DNA of 64,000 nucleotides from contig NZ_CP123228.1 in NCBI RefSeq assembly GCF_029855045.1, positions 3,100,001 to 3,164,000 on the forward strand, read 5' to 3'. The notes under the pieces are model-generated. The model ran no database searches. It was not told the DNA's origin and saw only the letters and a program-made list of their open reading frames with translations. The position numbers and the translations under genes are program-made. Below, one piece after another: positions 27,412 through 35,589 of this stretch. Source of the DNA: Piscinibacter sp. XHJ-5 (lineage in GTDB: Bacteria; Pseudomonadota; Gammaproteobacteria; Burkholderiales; Burkholderiaceae_C). How positions within the stretch are numbered: the stretch's first letter is position 1; the number at the start of each line of letters is the position of its first letter.

Positions 27412-28584
27412 ATGACTGCGATCAGCAAACCACCGTCCACGCCTGCCACCGGGCCTCGCCTGCCGGCGTCGTCGTGGGCGCTGCGCGCGCTGGTGGGCGT
27501 GGCCGTCGTGTTCCTCTTGCAGGCGGCCAAGCCGCTGTTGCTGCCGGTGCTGCTTGCGGTCGCGCTCACCTTCATGCTGTCGGCGCCGGTGCGCGGCCTG
27601 CGGCGGCTCGGGATGCCGGAGGCGGCAGGCGCGGCCCTCGTGGTCGCAGCGGCCTTGACGGTGTGCGTCGCGGTGGGCGCGATGCTGGCGCAGCCGGCAG
27701 CCGACTGGTGGGAGCGTGCGCCGGGGACGGTGCGCACACTCATCGATTCGGCGCAGCGGGTGCGCACGGCGATATGGGACACGGCCTCGCCGCCCGCCGG
27801 CCGCAAGAGCAAGGCGTCGCCGGCCGCGGCTGCGGCGCCTGCGGCCCAGCCCGACCCGATCGCCGACAAGATCGCCAGCGAGGGCCTGAGCTTCACCCGC
27901 GTGGTGCTGGGCCAGATGCTGTGGTTCGCCGTGCAGGCGGCAGCGACGGTCATCCTGTTGTATTTCCTGCTCGCCTCGGAGCACTGGCTGGTGTCGCGCA
28001 CCGTGGAGGCGGTGCCGCGCAGGCGCACGCGTGCGCTCGTCCTGGGCGGCATCCGCCAGGCACAGCGCGAGATCGGGCTCTTCCTCGGCACGATGAGCCT
28101 CATCAACCTCGGGCTGGGCACGCTCACCGCGCTGGCGCTGGCGGCGATCGGCCTGCCCAACCCGGTGCTGTGGGGCGTCGTGACCGCGATCATGAACTTC
28201 GTGCCCTACCTCGGGCCCGCCGTCGTCGCGGGCGCCCTGCTGGTGGCCGGCAGCATGAGCGTCGGCGTCGACCTCGGCATGCTCGCGCCGCCGGCCGTCT
28301 TCCTGGTGCTGCACGCGATCGAGAGCAATCTCGCCACGCCGTGGGTGATGGGGCGGCGGCTGCGGCTGGCGCCGCTGTCGGTGTTCCTGTCGGTGATGGT
28401 CTGGGGCTGGCTCTGGGGCATCGCCGGCGCGCTGATCGCCGTGCCCCTGCTGCTCGGCTTGCGCATCGTCTGCAAGCGCAGCAAGCGCCTCAAGCTCGTG
28501 TGCGTGTACCTGGAAGGGGACGCGACCCCGCCACCGAGCCTGCGGGCATTGCTGCGAAAGCGCAGGCCGCAGTCGTCTGCTTGA
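27412..28584 (+). CDS. AI-2E/PerM-family membrane transporter
   Basis: The 390-residue protein has about eight membrane helices arranged as in the AI-2E family: two N-terminal helices (ALVGVAVVFLLQAAKPLLLPVLLAVAL), a soluble insert (about 105-170, here with an Ala/Lys/Pro stretch), then helices containing GLPNPVLWGVVTAIMNFVPYLGP and VMVWGWLWGIAGALIAVPLL. Family members export small molecules or act as Na+/H+ antiporters; the substrate here is unknown. The ribosome site at the ATG is poor. It is convergent with senC. Confidence 0.87.
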   Translation: MTAISKPPSTPATGPRLPASSWALRALVGVAVVFLLQAAKPLLLPVLLAVALTFMLSAPVRGLRRLGMPEAAGAALVVAAALTVCVAVGAMLAQPAADWWERAPGTVRTLIDSAQRVRTAIWDTASPPAGRKSKASPAAAAAPAAQPDPIADKIASEGLSFTRVVLGQMLWFAVQAAATVILLYFLLASEHWLVSRTVEAVPRRRTRALVLGGIRQAQREIGLFLGTMSLINLGLGTLTALALAAIGLPNPVLWGVVTAIMNFVPYLGPAVVAGALLVAGSMSVGVDLGMLAPPAVFLVLHAIESNLATPWVMGRRLRLAPLSVFLSVMVWGWLWGIAGALIAVPLLLGLRIVCKRSKRLKLVCVYLEGDATPPPSLRALLRKRRPQSSA

Positions 28585-28609
28585 CCCGATCGGCGCGTCG
28601 CGGTGGGGT

Positions 28610-29653
28610 TCAGCAGATCCGCAAGCGCGGCGCTCCCGCTTCCACCCGCCCGATCACCGCCGCCTGGTCGAAACCGCCTGCCCGGAAGATGCGCAGCACC
28701 TGGTCGACGCTGCCCGGGTCGCAGCTCACCAGCAGGCCGCCGGATGTCTGCGGGTCGGTGACCAGGTCCCGCGCCACCTGCGGCAGCGACGCATCGAGGC
28801 TCACCTCGGCACCGTAGCCGGCCCAGTTGCGGCCCGAGGCACCGGTGACGAAACCATCCGCGGCCATCGCAGCGACGCCTTCGAGCAGCGGCACGCGGCT
28901 CCACTCGATCAGGGCGGTGTGGCCGGCGCCGCGCGCCAGCTCCAGCGTGTGCCCGGCCAGGCCGAAGCCGGTGACATCGGTGATCGCATGCACGCCCGGC
29001 AGCTCGGCGAGCTGCGCGCCGGGTTTGTTCAGCATCGTGGTGTGGTGGATCAGCTCGGCGTAGCCGGCAGTGTCGAGCTTGCCTTTCTTCAGCGCCGCCG
29101 ACAGCACGCCCACGCCCAGCGGCTTGCCGAGCACGAGCACATCGCCGGGCCGCGCGTCCGCATTGCGGCGCACCTTGTCCGGATGCACCAGGCCCATGAC
29201 GACCAGGCCGTAGATCGGCTCGACCGAGTCGATCGTGTGACCGCCCGCGATCGGGATGCCCGCTTCGCGGCACACCGACTCGCCGCCGCGCACGATGTCG
29301 CCGATGACCTCCAGCGGCAGCTGGTTCACCGGCATCGCCACCAGCGCCAGCGCCATGATGGGCGTGCCGCCCATCGCGTACACGTCGCTGATCGCATTGG
29401 TGGCAGCGATGCGGCCGAAGTCGAACGGGTCGTCGACGATGGGCATGAAGAAATCTGTGGTGGCGATCAGCGCCTGCTCGTCGTTGAGCCGGTACACCGC
29501 GGCATCGTCGGCCGTCTCGATGCCGACCATCAACTGAGGCGGGATCAGCCCGCCGGCGCTGCTCTTGAGGATCTGCGACAGCACGCCCGGCGCGATCTTG
29601 CAGCCGCAGCCGCCGCCGTGCGAGAAGCTGGTGAGGCGAATGGGAGGGGTCAT
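28610..29653 (-). CDS. senC: Selenophosphate synthetase (SenC/SelD)
   Basis: It makes selenophosphate from selenide and ATP. The 347 residues have the catalytic Cys16 and Lys19 in HGGGCGCKIAP (equivalent to Cys17/Lys20 of E. coli SelD), metal-binding DDAAVY, and the glycine-rich NAISDVYAMGGTP and DVTGFGLAGH motifs. Its start overlaps the senB stop by four bases (ATGA), and AGGACATC precedes the ATG. Linkage to senB and senA marks it as the selenophosphate supplier for selenoneine; it could also serve selenoprotein or selenouridine synthesis if no other selD exists. Confidence 0.93.
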   Translation of the reverse strand: MTPPIRLTSFSHGGGCGCKIAPGVLSQILKSSAGGLIPPQLMVGIETADDAAVYRLNDEQALIATTDFFMPIVDDPFDFGRIAATNAISDVYAMGGTPIMALALVAMPVNQLPLEVIGDIVRGGESVCREAGIPIAGGHTIDSVEPIYGLVVMGLVHPDKVRRNADARPGDVLVLGKPLGVGVLSAALKKGKLDTAGYAELIHHTTMLNKPGAQLAELPGVHAITDVTGFGLAGHTLELARGAGHTALIEWSRVPLLEGVAAMAADGFVTGASGRNWAGYGAEVSLDASLPQVARDLVTDPQTSGGLLVSCDPGSVDQVLRIFRAGGFDQAAVIGRVEAGAPRLRIC

Positions 29654-30639
29654 GGCGATGTCCTGGGATCGGTGGTGCATTGTCGTGAAAGATCCGCCAG
29701 CAGCGCCCGCACCCTGGCCGCCTCCACCGACGGCGCGAAGCCGGGCGCGAGCGCAGCGCATTGCTGCGCCAGCCGCGCGGCGAACGCGGCCTCGCTCGCG
29801 AAGCGGACCATCAGCTGCGCCAGCGCCGCCGCATCGCCGGCCTCGAAGTACCCGTCGTAGCCGGCGCCCAGCAGGCCGACATTGCCGTCGATGCGGCTGG
29901 CCAGCACCGGCACGTCGGAGCGCACCGCTTCGATGACGACATTGGCGCCGCCTTCCATGCGGCTCATGTGGACCAGCGCGCGGCCGCGGGCGATCCAGCG
30001 GCGCGTGGTGCCCGGCGGCAGCCCGCCCAGCCAGCGGTAGCGCGGGCAGGCGGCCATGGTGCGCTCGGCCTCGCGCCCCAGCGCCTCGTCCAGCGGATTG
30101 CCGATGTGGACGATGCCCATGGCCGGCCGGTCGGGCAGGGCGCAGGCGGCGCGCATCAGCGTGAGCGGGTCCTTGACGTCGCGCAGATGGCCGACCGCGA
30201 CGAACTCGCAATGGCCACGTGCCTGGTCACGGCGCACCAGCCGAGGCGCCGACTGCACGATGACGCGGGCCTTCCCGCGTGCGGCCTCCGGCAGCAGGCG
30301 CAGCGCCTCCTGCTGCAGCACCACGATGCGATCAGCGCACGCCAGCGAACGGGCCGCCGCGGCGTCGCCGGCCGGCAGGTCGCGGTACAGGTCGGTGCCG
30401 GTCAGCACGAGGGCCAGCGGCCGGTCGGGATGCGCCAGCCGAAAGCGGTCGATCGAATCCGCCGAACGCCGTGCGTGAAGCGCAATCAGGGCATCCACCG
30501 GCTGGCCTTGCCACGCCGATGTGATGTCGACTTGAGCCATCGGGGACAGGTACCGCTGCCAGCGGGCCGCCGTGTGCCAGTTGCCGTTGTTCGCCCCGGC
30601 GAGCGCCGGCGTGACGATGGAGACTCGCGGCAGGCTCAT
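29650..30639 (-). CDS. senB: Selenosugar synthase SenB (GT-B fold, TIGR04348-type)
   Basis: The 329-residue protein begins VSIVTPALAGANNGNWHTAARW, the hallmark of the glycosyltransferase-like family linked to selD in many proteobacteria. This family was shown in Variovorax paradoxus to couple selenophosphate to a UDP-sugar, giving a 1-seleno-sugar. The C-terminal donor-binding half (EFVAVGHLRDVKDPL, SRMEGGANVVIEAVRSDVPVLAS) is intact. It is coupled to senC by ATGA and divergent from senA with only 37 bases between starts. The assignment rests on family pattern plus synteny. Confidence 0.9.
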   Translation of the reverse strand: MSLPRVSIVTPALAGANNGNWHTAARWQRYLSPMAQVDITSAWQGQPVDALIALHARRSADSIDRFRLAHPDRPLALVLTGTDLYRDLPAGDAAAARSLACADRIVVLQQEALRLLPEAARGKARVIVQSAPRLVRRDQARGHCEFVAVGHLRDVKDPLTLMRAACALPDRPAMGIVHIGNPLDEALGREAERTMAACPRYRWLGGLPPGTTRRWIARGRALVHMSRMEGGANVVIEAVRSDVPVLASRIDGNVGLLGAGYDGYFEAGDAAALAQLMVRFASEAAFAARLAQQCAALAPGFAPSVEAARVRALLADLSRQCTTDPRTSP

Positions 30640-30676
30640 CGGCCGATGTTGGCACGGTGCAAGCGGGGGTGCAGCC
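30640..30676. promoter_or_regulatory. Compact senB-senA divergent intergenic region
   Basis: Only 37 bases separate the two start codons, so promoters must extend into the coding regions. The gap contains TTGGCACGGTGCAAGC (30649-30664), which holds the dyad GCAC-g-GTGC and a perfect sigma-54 -24 half, but its -12 half is AAGC. I read it as an operator rather than a sigma-54 promoter. Confidence 0.35.
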
Positions 30677-31858
30677 ATGGACAACCATGCCAGACGTCTG
30701 GCCGGCAGCGGAATGGCGCAGTCGCTGCGCGACAGCCGCGCGGTCACGCTGTCGCGCGTCGAGGACCTGCGCGACGGACAGTGGCGCGTGCCGCAGCGGC
30801 CGGGCCTCAACCCGGTTGCCTGGGAGCTCGCGCACATCGCGTGGTTCGCCGAGTTCTGGATCCTGCGCGGACCGCACCACGTGGCGGACGACGGCTTCGT
30901 GCATGCGCGCCGGCCGCCGCACATCGCGGGTCCCGACGCGTTGCTCGACTCGTCACGGCTGCCGCACGCCGCGCGCTGGTCCGCGCCGCTGCCGACGCGG
31001 CTGCAGGTGAGGGTGATGCTCGACGAGCAGCTCGCCGCCTGCCTCGAGGCCATCCCCGACGGCGACGACCCCGACGCGCTGTACTTCCACCGCCTGGCGC
31101 TGTTCCACGAGGACATGCATGGCGAGGCCTTCGCCTGGATGCGCGCCGCGCTCGAGTACGCCGCGCCCGCCGGCCTGGTGCTGCCGCGCGTGCAGGCCGC
31201 GCAGCGACTGCCGGCGGGCGGCGGCGAGGTCCGCATCGGCGGCCCTCGCGCACACGGCGGCTTTGCGTTCGACAACGAGCTGCCGGGGCTTACCGTGCGG
31301 CTCGAGCCTTTCGAGATCGACGCCGCGCCGGTCACCGCGGGCGATTTCCTGCGCTTCGTCGAAGCCGGCGGCTATGGCGAGGCGGCGTGGTGGCCCGGCC
31401 CGGCCGGCGCCTGGCGGGCGGCGGGCGGCCCGGCCCATCCGGCACGCTGGCGCCGCGCCGCCGGCGGCTGGCAGGTCCGCTGGTTCGATCGATGGCTCCC
31501 GCTCGACCCCGAGCAGCCGGTGATCCACGTCAACGCCTGGGAAGCCGAGGCCTACTGCCGCTGGGCCGGGCGGCGCCTGCCCGGCGCGGCCGAATGGGAG
31601 CACGCCGCGCGCAGCACCGCCATGCAATGGGGCGCCTGCGTCTGGGAGTGGACGGCCGACTCCTTCCAGCCCCATCCCGGCTTCAGGGCCGGGCCCTACC
31701 GCGACTACTCCGCTCCCTGGTTCGGCGATCATCGCGAGTTGCGCGGCGGCGCGTTCGCCACGCATCCACGGCTGCACGATGCCGGCTTCCGCAATTTCTT
31801 CGAGCCGCACCGCACGGACGTGTTCGCCGGTTTTCGTACCGTTTCGACCATACGCTGA
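30677..31858 (+). CDS. senA: Selenoneine synthase SenA (EgtB-like)
   Basis: The 393-residue protein has a DinB-like N-terminal domain and a C-terminal formylglycine-generating-enzyme-like domain, as in ergothioneine synthase EgtB. The three expected non-haem iron ligands are His53 (ELAHIAWF) and His144/His148 (FHEDMH). The C-terminal domain has [29 protein letters not shown] and [22 protein letters not shown]. SenA joins the selenosugar selenium to hercynine and the product becomes selenoneine. It is assigned as SenA rather than EgtB because of senB and senC next door. EgtD, which would make hercynine, is not in the window. Confidence 0.88.
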   Translation: MDNHARRLAGSGMAQSLRDSRAVTLSRVEDLRDGQWRVPQRPGLNPVAWELAHIAWFAEFWILRGPHHVADDGFVHARRPPHIAGPDALLDSSRLPHAARWSAPLPTRLQVRVMLDEQLAACLEAIPDGDDPDALYFHRLALFHEDMHGEAFAWMRAALEYAAPAGLVLPRVQAAQRLPAGGGEVRIGGPRAHGGFAFDNELPGLTVRLEPFEIDAAPVTAGDFLRFVEAGGYGEAAWWPGPAGAWRAAGGPAHPARWRRAAGGWQVRWFDRWLPLDPEQPVIHVNAWEAEAYCRWAGRRLPGAAEWEHAARSTAMQWGACVWEWTADSFQPHPGFRAGPYRDYSAPWFGDHRELRGGAFATHPRLHDAGFRNFFEPHRTDVFAGFRTVSTIR

Positions 31859-31878
31859 TACGCCAGGGACCTCCATCG

Positions 31879-32745
31879 ATGAAACGCCTTTCCGTCCTCG
31901 CAGCCCGCCTCGCCGGCTCGCTGCTGATCGCCGCCGCCGGCGCCGCCCTCGCCCAAGCCCCGGTGCTGCGCGTCTCCGCCATCCCGGACGAGGCGCCGAC
32001 CGAGCTGCAGCGCAAGTTCAAGCCGCTCGGCGACTACCTGAAGAAGGAGACCGGGGCCGAGGTGCAGTTCACGCCGGTGACCGACTACGCGGCCGTCGTC
32101 GAGGGCCTGGCCAACAACAAGATCGACCTGGCGTGGCTGGGCGGCTTCACCTTCGTGCAGGCCAAGCTGCGCACCCAGGGCGGCGCGGTGCCCATCGTGC
32201 AGCGCGCCGAGGACGAGAAGTTCACCAGCAAGTTCATCGTGCCCGCGGCGAGCCCGGTCCAGTCGCTCGCCGAGCTGAAGGGCAAGACCTTTGCATTCGG
32301 CGCGCCGTCGTCCACCTCCGGGCACCTGATGCCGCGCTACTTCCTGCTGAAGGAAGGGCTCAACCCCGACGCCGACTTCAAGTCCGTCGCGTTCTCCGGC
32401 GCGCACGACGCGACGGTGGCCTTCGTCGCCTCCGGCCGTGCCGAAGCTGGCGTGCTGAACGCCTCGGTGATGGACAAGCTGGTCGAGAGCGGCAATGCCA
32501 ATGCGGCGAAGGTGAGGGTGCTGGCCACCACGCCGACGTACTACGACTACAACTGGACGGTGCGACCGGGCCTCGATGCCGCGCTGACCCGGCGCATCAC
32601 CGAGGCTTTCCTCAAGCTCGATCCCGCGAACCCCGAGCACAAGGAGCTGATGGCGCTCCAGCGCGCCTCGAAGTTCGTGCCGACGAAGACGTCCAACTAC
32701 GACGGGATCGAGGCCGCCGCCAAGGCCGCCGGCCTGCTGAAGTAG
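31879..32745 (+). CDS. PhnD-like periplasmic binding protein of the sen-linked ABC transporter
   Basis: The 288-residue protein has a Sec signal peptide (about 1-26, ending [10 protein letters not shown]) and a PhnD-type type 2 periplasmic-binding fold ([56 protein letters not shown]). I recall PhnD-like proteins linked to selD and the senB-type gene being annotated as putative selenate-binding proteins. The substrate is therefore inferred to be a selenium oxyanion, not proven. It starts 20 bases after senA and begins a four-gene transporter operon. Confidence 0.88.
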   Translation: MKRLSVLAARLAGSLLIAAAGAALAQAPVLRVSAIPDEAPTELQRKFKPLGDYLKKETGAEVQFTPVTDYAAVVEGLANNKIDLAWLGGFTFVQAKLRTQGGAVPIVQRAEDEKFTSKFIVPAASPVQSLAELKGKTFAFGAPSSTSGHLMPRYFLLKEGLNPDADFKSVAFSGAHDATVAFVASGRAEAGVLNASVMDKLVESGNANAAKVRVLATTPTYYDYNWTVRPGLDAALTRRITEAFLKLDPANPEHKELMALQRASKFVPTKTSNYDGIEAAAKAAGLLK

Positions 32746-32750
32746 CGCGC

Positions 32751-33581
32751 ATGTCGTTTTCGCTGGATGCCGTCGGGTTCGTCCATCCCAACGGCCAGCG
32801 CGCGTTGCGCGCGCTCACGCTCGCGGCCCGGCGCGGCGAGCGCGTCGCCGTCATCGGACCGTCCGGGGCCGGCAAGACGACGCTGCTGCGGCTGCTGGGG
32901 GCGTCGCTGCGACCCAGCGAGGGGCGCGTTCTCGCCCTCGAGCGCAACCCGTGGCAGCTCTCGGCCGCCGAGCTGAGGCGGCTGCGCGCACGGATCGGAC
33001 TGGTGCACCAGGCGCCGCCCATCCCGCCGCGGCTGCGCGTGATCACGGCGGTGCTCGCGGGACGGCTGGGTTCATGGTCGACGGCGCGCGCGCTGGGCTC
33101 GCTGCTCTATCCCGCCGACATCGCCGGGGCCCGTGAGGCGCTGGCGCGTCTCGATCTTGCCGATCGGCTGTTCGATCGCTGCGATCGCCTGTCCGGCGGC
33201 CAGCTTCAGCGCGTGGGCATCGCCCGCGTGCTGTACCAGCGGCCCGAGCTGATGCTGGCCGACGAACCGGTGTCCTCGCTGGACCCGGCGCTGGCCGATG
33301 CGGCGGTGGGCCAGCTCATCGCGCAAAGCGAAGCCGCAGGCAGCACGCTGGTCGCCTCGCTGCACGCGGTCGACCTGGCGCTGAAATGGTTCCCGCGCAT
33401 CGTCGGCCTGCGCGACGGCGTGCTGAGCTTCGATCTGCCCGCACGGGAGGTCAGCGCGGGCATGCTGCACGAGCTGTACGCCACCGAAGGTCGGCTGCTG
33501 CCGACGCAGGCGAACCAGCCGGTCGTGATCCCCGCATCGGCCGGCGACAAGGTCGTGCCGCTGACCCGGCCGCGCTGCTGA
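32751..33581 (+). CDS. ABC transporter ATPase (PhnC-like)
   Basis: The 276-residue ATPase has Walker [10 protein letters not shown], a Q-loop in [10 protein letters not shown], the signature [15 protein letters not shown], Walker B LMLADEP and the switch His in [10 protein letters not shown]. The order matches PhnC. It starts 5 bases after the binding-protein stop and overlaps the next gene by one base (TGATG). A 40-residue C-terminal extension after the switch region carries no motif I recognise. Confidence 0.93.
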   Translation: MSFSLDAVGFVHPNGQRALRALTLAARRGERVAVIGPSGAGKTTLLRLLGASLRPSEGRVLALERNPWQLSAAELRRLRARIGLVHQAPPIPPRLRVITAVLAGRLGSWSTARALGSLLYPADIAGAREALARLDLADRLFDRCDRLSGGQLQRVGIARVLYQRPELMLADEPVSSLDPALADAAVGQLIAQSEAAGSTLVASLHAVDLALKWFPRIVGLRDGVLSFDLPAREVSAGMLHELYATEGRLLPTQANQPVVIPASAGDKVVPLTRPRC

Positions 33582-34414
33582 TGGCCACGATCCCCCAGGC
33601 CACCGACCGCGACCCCGACGCCCGACGGCGCCTCACGGCGCTGCTGCTGGCCCTGGTGGTGCTTTGGCCCGCGCTGCTGCTCGCCGAATTCAAGCCCTGG
33701 GCGCTGCTCGACTCCGGGCATCTGCAAGTGATGGCTGCCTTTCTCGGCGCCTTCCTGCCGCCGGCGACGTCGGCCGAGTTCCTGGGCCTGCTGCTCAAGG
33801 CGACGCTGGAGACCCTGGCGATGGCCACGGCCGGCATCGCGCTGTCGTTCGTCATGGCCGTGCCGCTGGCGCTGGCCATGACGCGTGCGCTCTCCGTGTC
33901 GCGCATCGGGCCGGGGCCGGGGCGGCACCTGGGCGTGCTGCGCCGGCAGGCGGCGAGGGTAGCGCTGACGGTGCTGCGCGCGGTGCCGGAAGTGGTGTGG
34001 GCGCTGGTGTTCGTGCGTGCGCTCGGCCTGGGCCCTGCCGCCGCCGTGCTGGCGCTGGCCATCACCTACGGCGGCATGCTCGGCAAGGTGTACGCGGAGA
34101 TCCTCGAATCCGCCGACACGCGGCCGGCGCGCGCACTCCTGGAGGCGGGCAGCGGCCGGCTCGCGGCGCTGGCCTACGGCCTGCTGCCGGGGGCGGCGCA
34201 GGAGCTCGCCTCCTACACCGTGTATCGCTGGGAATGCGCGGTGCGCGCTTCGGTGGTGATGGGCTTCGTCGGCGCCGGCGGGCTGGGTCAGCTGATGGAC
34301 CAGTCGATGAAGATGCTCAACGGGGGCGAGGCCAGCACCATCCTCGCCACTTTCCTGCTGCTGGTGCTCCTGGCCGATGCGCTGAGCGCGGCGCTGCGCA
34401 GGCTGCTGGCATGA
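33581..34414 (+). CDS. ABC transporter permease (PhnE-like), first copy
   Basis: The 277-residue membrane protein has about six helices and the binding-protein-dependent permease EAA-type loop (LLEAGSGRLAALAYGLLPGAAQELASY). Its C-terminal VMGFVGAGGLGQLMDQSMKML is typical of PhnE. It overlaps the ATPase by one base and the second permease by four, indicating a tightly coupled operon and a heterodimeric channel. Confidence 0.92.
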   Translation: MATIPQATDRDPDARRRLTALLLALVVLWPALLLAEFKPWALLDSGHLQVMAAFLGAFLPPATSAEFLGLLLKATLETLAMATAGIALSFVMAVPLALAMTRALSVSRIGPGPGRHLGVLRRQAARVALTVLRAVPEVVWALVFVRALGLGPAAAVLALAITYGGMLGKVYAEILESADTRPARALLEAGSGRLAALAYGLLPGAAQELASYTVYRWECAVRASVVMGFVGAGGLGQLMDQSMKMLNGGEASTILATFLLLVLLADALSAALRRLLA

Positions 34415-35229
34415 GCGACTTCTCCGTCAGCGCGCAGGACAGGGCCAGTGCCGCAGGGCCGTGCCTCACCTGCATCGCCGTCTCGCTGGCCCTCGTCGCG
34501 GCCGTGGTCGCGAGCTTCGCGTACCTGGCCATCGACTACCGCGGGCTGTTCGCCGCCACGTCCCTGCGGGCGATGGGCAGGTTCATCGCCGAGTTCTGGC
34601 CGCCCGACCTCTCGCCCGCGTTCGTCGCCAGGACGGCCTGGGGCGCATTGCAGACACTGGCCGTGTCCGCGCTCGGCACGCTGCTCGCCGTCGCCTGCGC
34701 CGCGTTGCTCGCGCTGCCGGCCGCGGGCCGCCTGGGCTGGGCGGCGCGGCAGGCGGCGCGACTGCTGCTGAACGGCCTGCGCAGCGTGCCCGAGCTGGTA
34801 TGGGCAGCGTTGATGGTGCTGGCGGCGGGGCTGGGGCCCTTCGCCGGCGCGCTGGCCCTGGCGCTGCACACCACCGGCGTGCTGGGGCGGCTGTTCGCCG
34901 AGACGCTGGAGAACGCGCCACGCGAGCCCGAACTGGCGCTCATCCGGTCGGGCAGCGGCCGCGTCGCGGCATTCGCCTATGGGACGCTGCCGGGCGTGGT
35001 CGCGCAGGGGGTCGCGTACGCGCTCTACCGGTGGGAGATGAACATCCGCATGGCCGCCGTGCTCGGCTTCGTGGGCGCCGGCGGGCTGGGGCAGATGCTG
35101 TATTTCCACTTGTCGATCTTCCAGCAGGCGCAGGCCTCGACGGTCCTGCTGGCGATGATCGTGCTGGTGATCGCGGTCGATGCGCTCAGCAGTCGATGGC
35201 GCCGCAGCCTGGCGCCCGCTCATGCATGA
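34411..35229 (+). CDS. ABC transporter permease (PhnE-like), second copy
   Basis: The 272-residue permease resembles the preceding gene: GLRSVPELVWAALMVLAAGLG, LIRSGSGRVAAFAYGTLPGVV, MAAVLGFVGAGGLGQMLYFHLSIF. Two distinct permeases plus one ATPase and one binding protein make a complete importer. It is the last gene of the senA-transporter transcript; about 100 bases later a sigma-54 element opens a new unit. Confidence 0.92.
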   Translation: MSDFSVSAQDRASAAGPCLTCIAVSLALVAAVVASFAYLAIDYRGLFAATSLRAMGRFIAEFWPPDLSPAFVARTAWGALQTLAVSALGTLLAVACAALLALPAAGRLGWAARQAARLLLNGLRSVPELVWAALMVLAAGLGPFAGALALALHTTGVLGRLFAETLENAPREPELALIRSGSGRVAAFAYGTLPGVVAQGVAYALYRWEMNIRMAAVLGFVGAGGLGQMLYFHLSIFQQAQASTVLLAMIVLVIAVDALSSRWRRSLAPAHA

Positions 35230-35334
35230 GGCGGAGAAGGCGACGCCCGAACCGCTCGCAGGAACTACATCGCGCCTGTACCTCCTATCAAGCGTTTTCC
35301 CGGATCCGCGTGAGGCGGGCCGGGGAGAGTCCCA

Positions 35335-35350
35335 CGGCACACCGATTGCT
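35335..35350 (+). promoter_or_regulatory. Sigma-54 promoter candidate
   Basis: CGGCACACCGATTGCT, with GGCAC and TTGCT at exact spacing. The predicted start is 69 bases before the small ORF at 35430 and 230 before the phospholipase-D-type gene. A GCAGGAACTACA sequence at 35258-35269, about 100 bases upstream of the start, resembles the dyad at 18446 and may bind an activator. Confidence 0.65.
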
Positions 35351-35429
35351 GATGCGGAGTGTGACCTTCGACACGGTTGCAGGGATTGCCTTGCTCCCCG
35401 CCGCGCCGAAGCGACTCTGGAGTCCCACC

Positions 35430-35573
35430 ATGCAGTACACCGTTCGTGCCGACCGTCCCGCCGATCATCCGACCCGTGAGCCCGTCGACCACGCCAACCT
35501 CGACCCGCGCCGCCATCCCAAGCATCCGAAAAGCGCGGCGCCCGGACGCGGCAGCGACAAGCGCCGCGGCTGA
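35430..35573 (+). CDS. 47-residue basic hydrophilic peptide
   Basis: The frame reads MQYTVRADRPADHPTREPVDHANLDPRRHP and ends GSDKRRG. It is rich in Arg, Pro, Asp and His. TGGAG lies 8 bases before the ATG, and the codon choice matches neighbouring genes. It sits 17 bases upstream of the phospholipase-D-type gene and behind a sigma-54 element. I do not recognise a family. Confidence 0.5.
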   Translation: MQYTVRADRPADHPTREPVDHANLDPRRHPKHPKSAAPGRGSDKRRG

Positions 35574-35589
35574 CGGCGCCTGATCGCCC

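Noticed and set aside
30649..30664. TTGGCACGGTGCAAGC as a sigma-54 promoter of senA
   Set aside because: The -24 half is perfect but -12 is AAGC; the short dyad explains the -24 resemblance equally well.
30677..31858. EgtB (ergothioneine synthase) as the name of this gene
   Set aside because: The domain layout is the same, but adjacency to senB and senC and the absence of egtC or egtD make SenA more likely. A phylogeny would decide.
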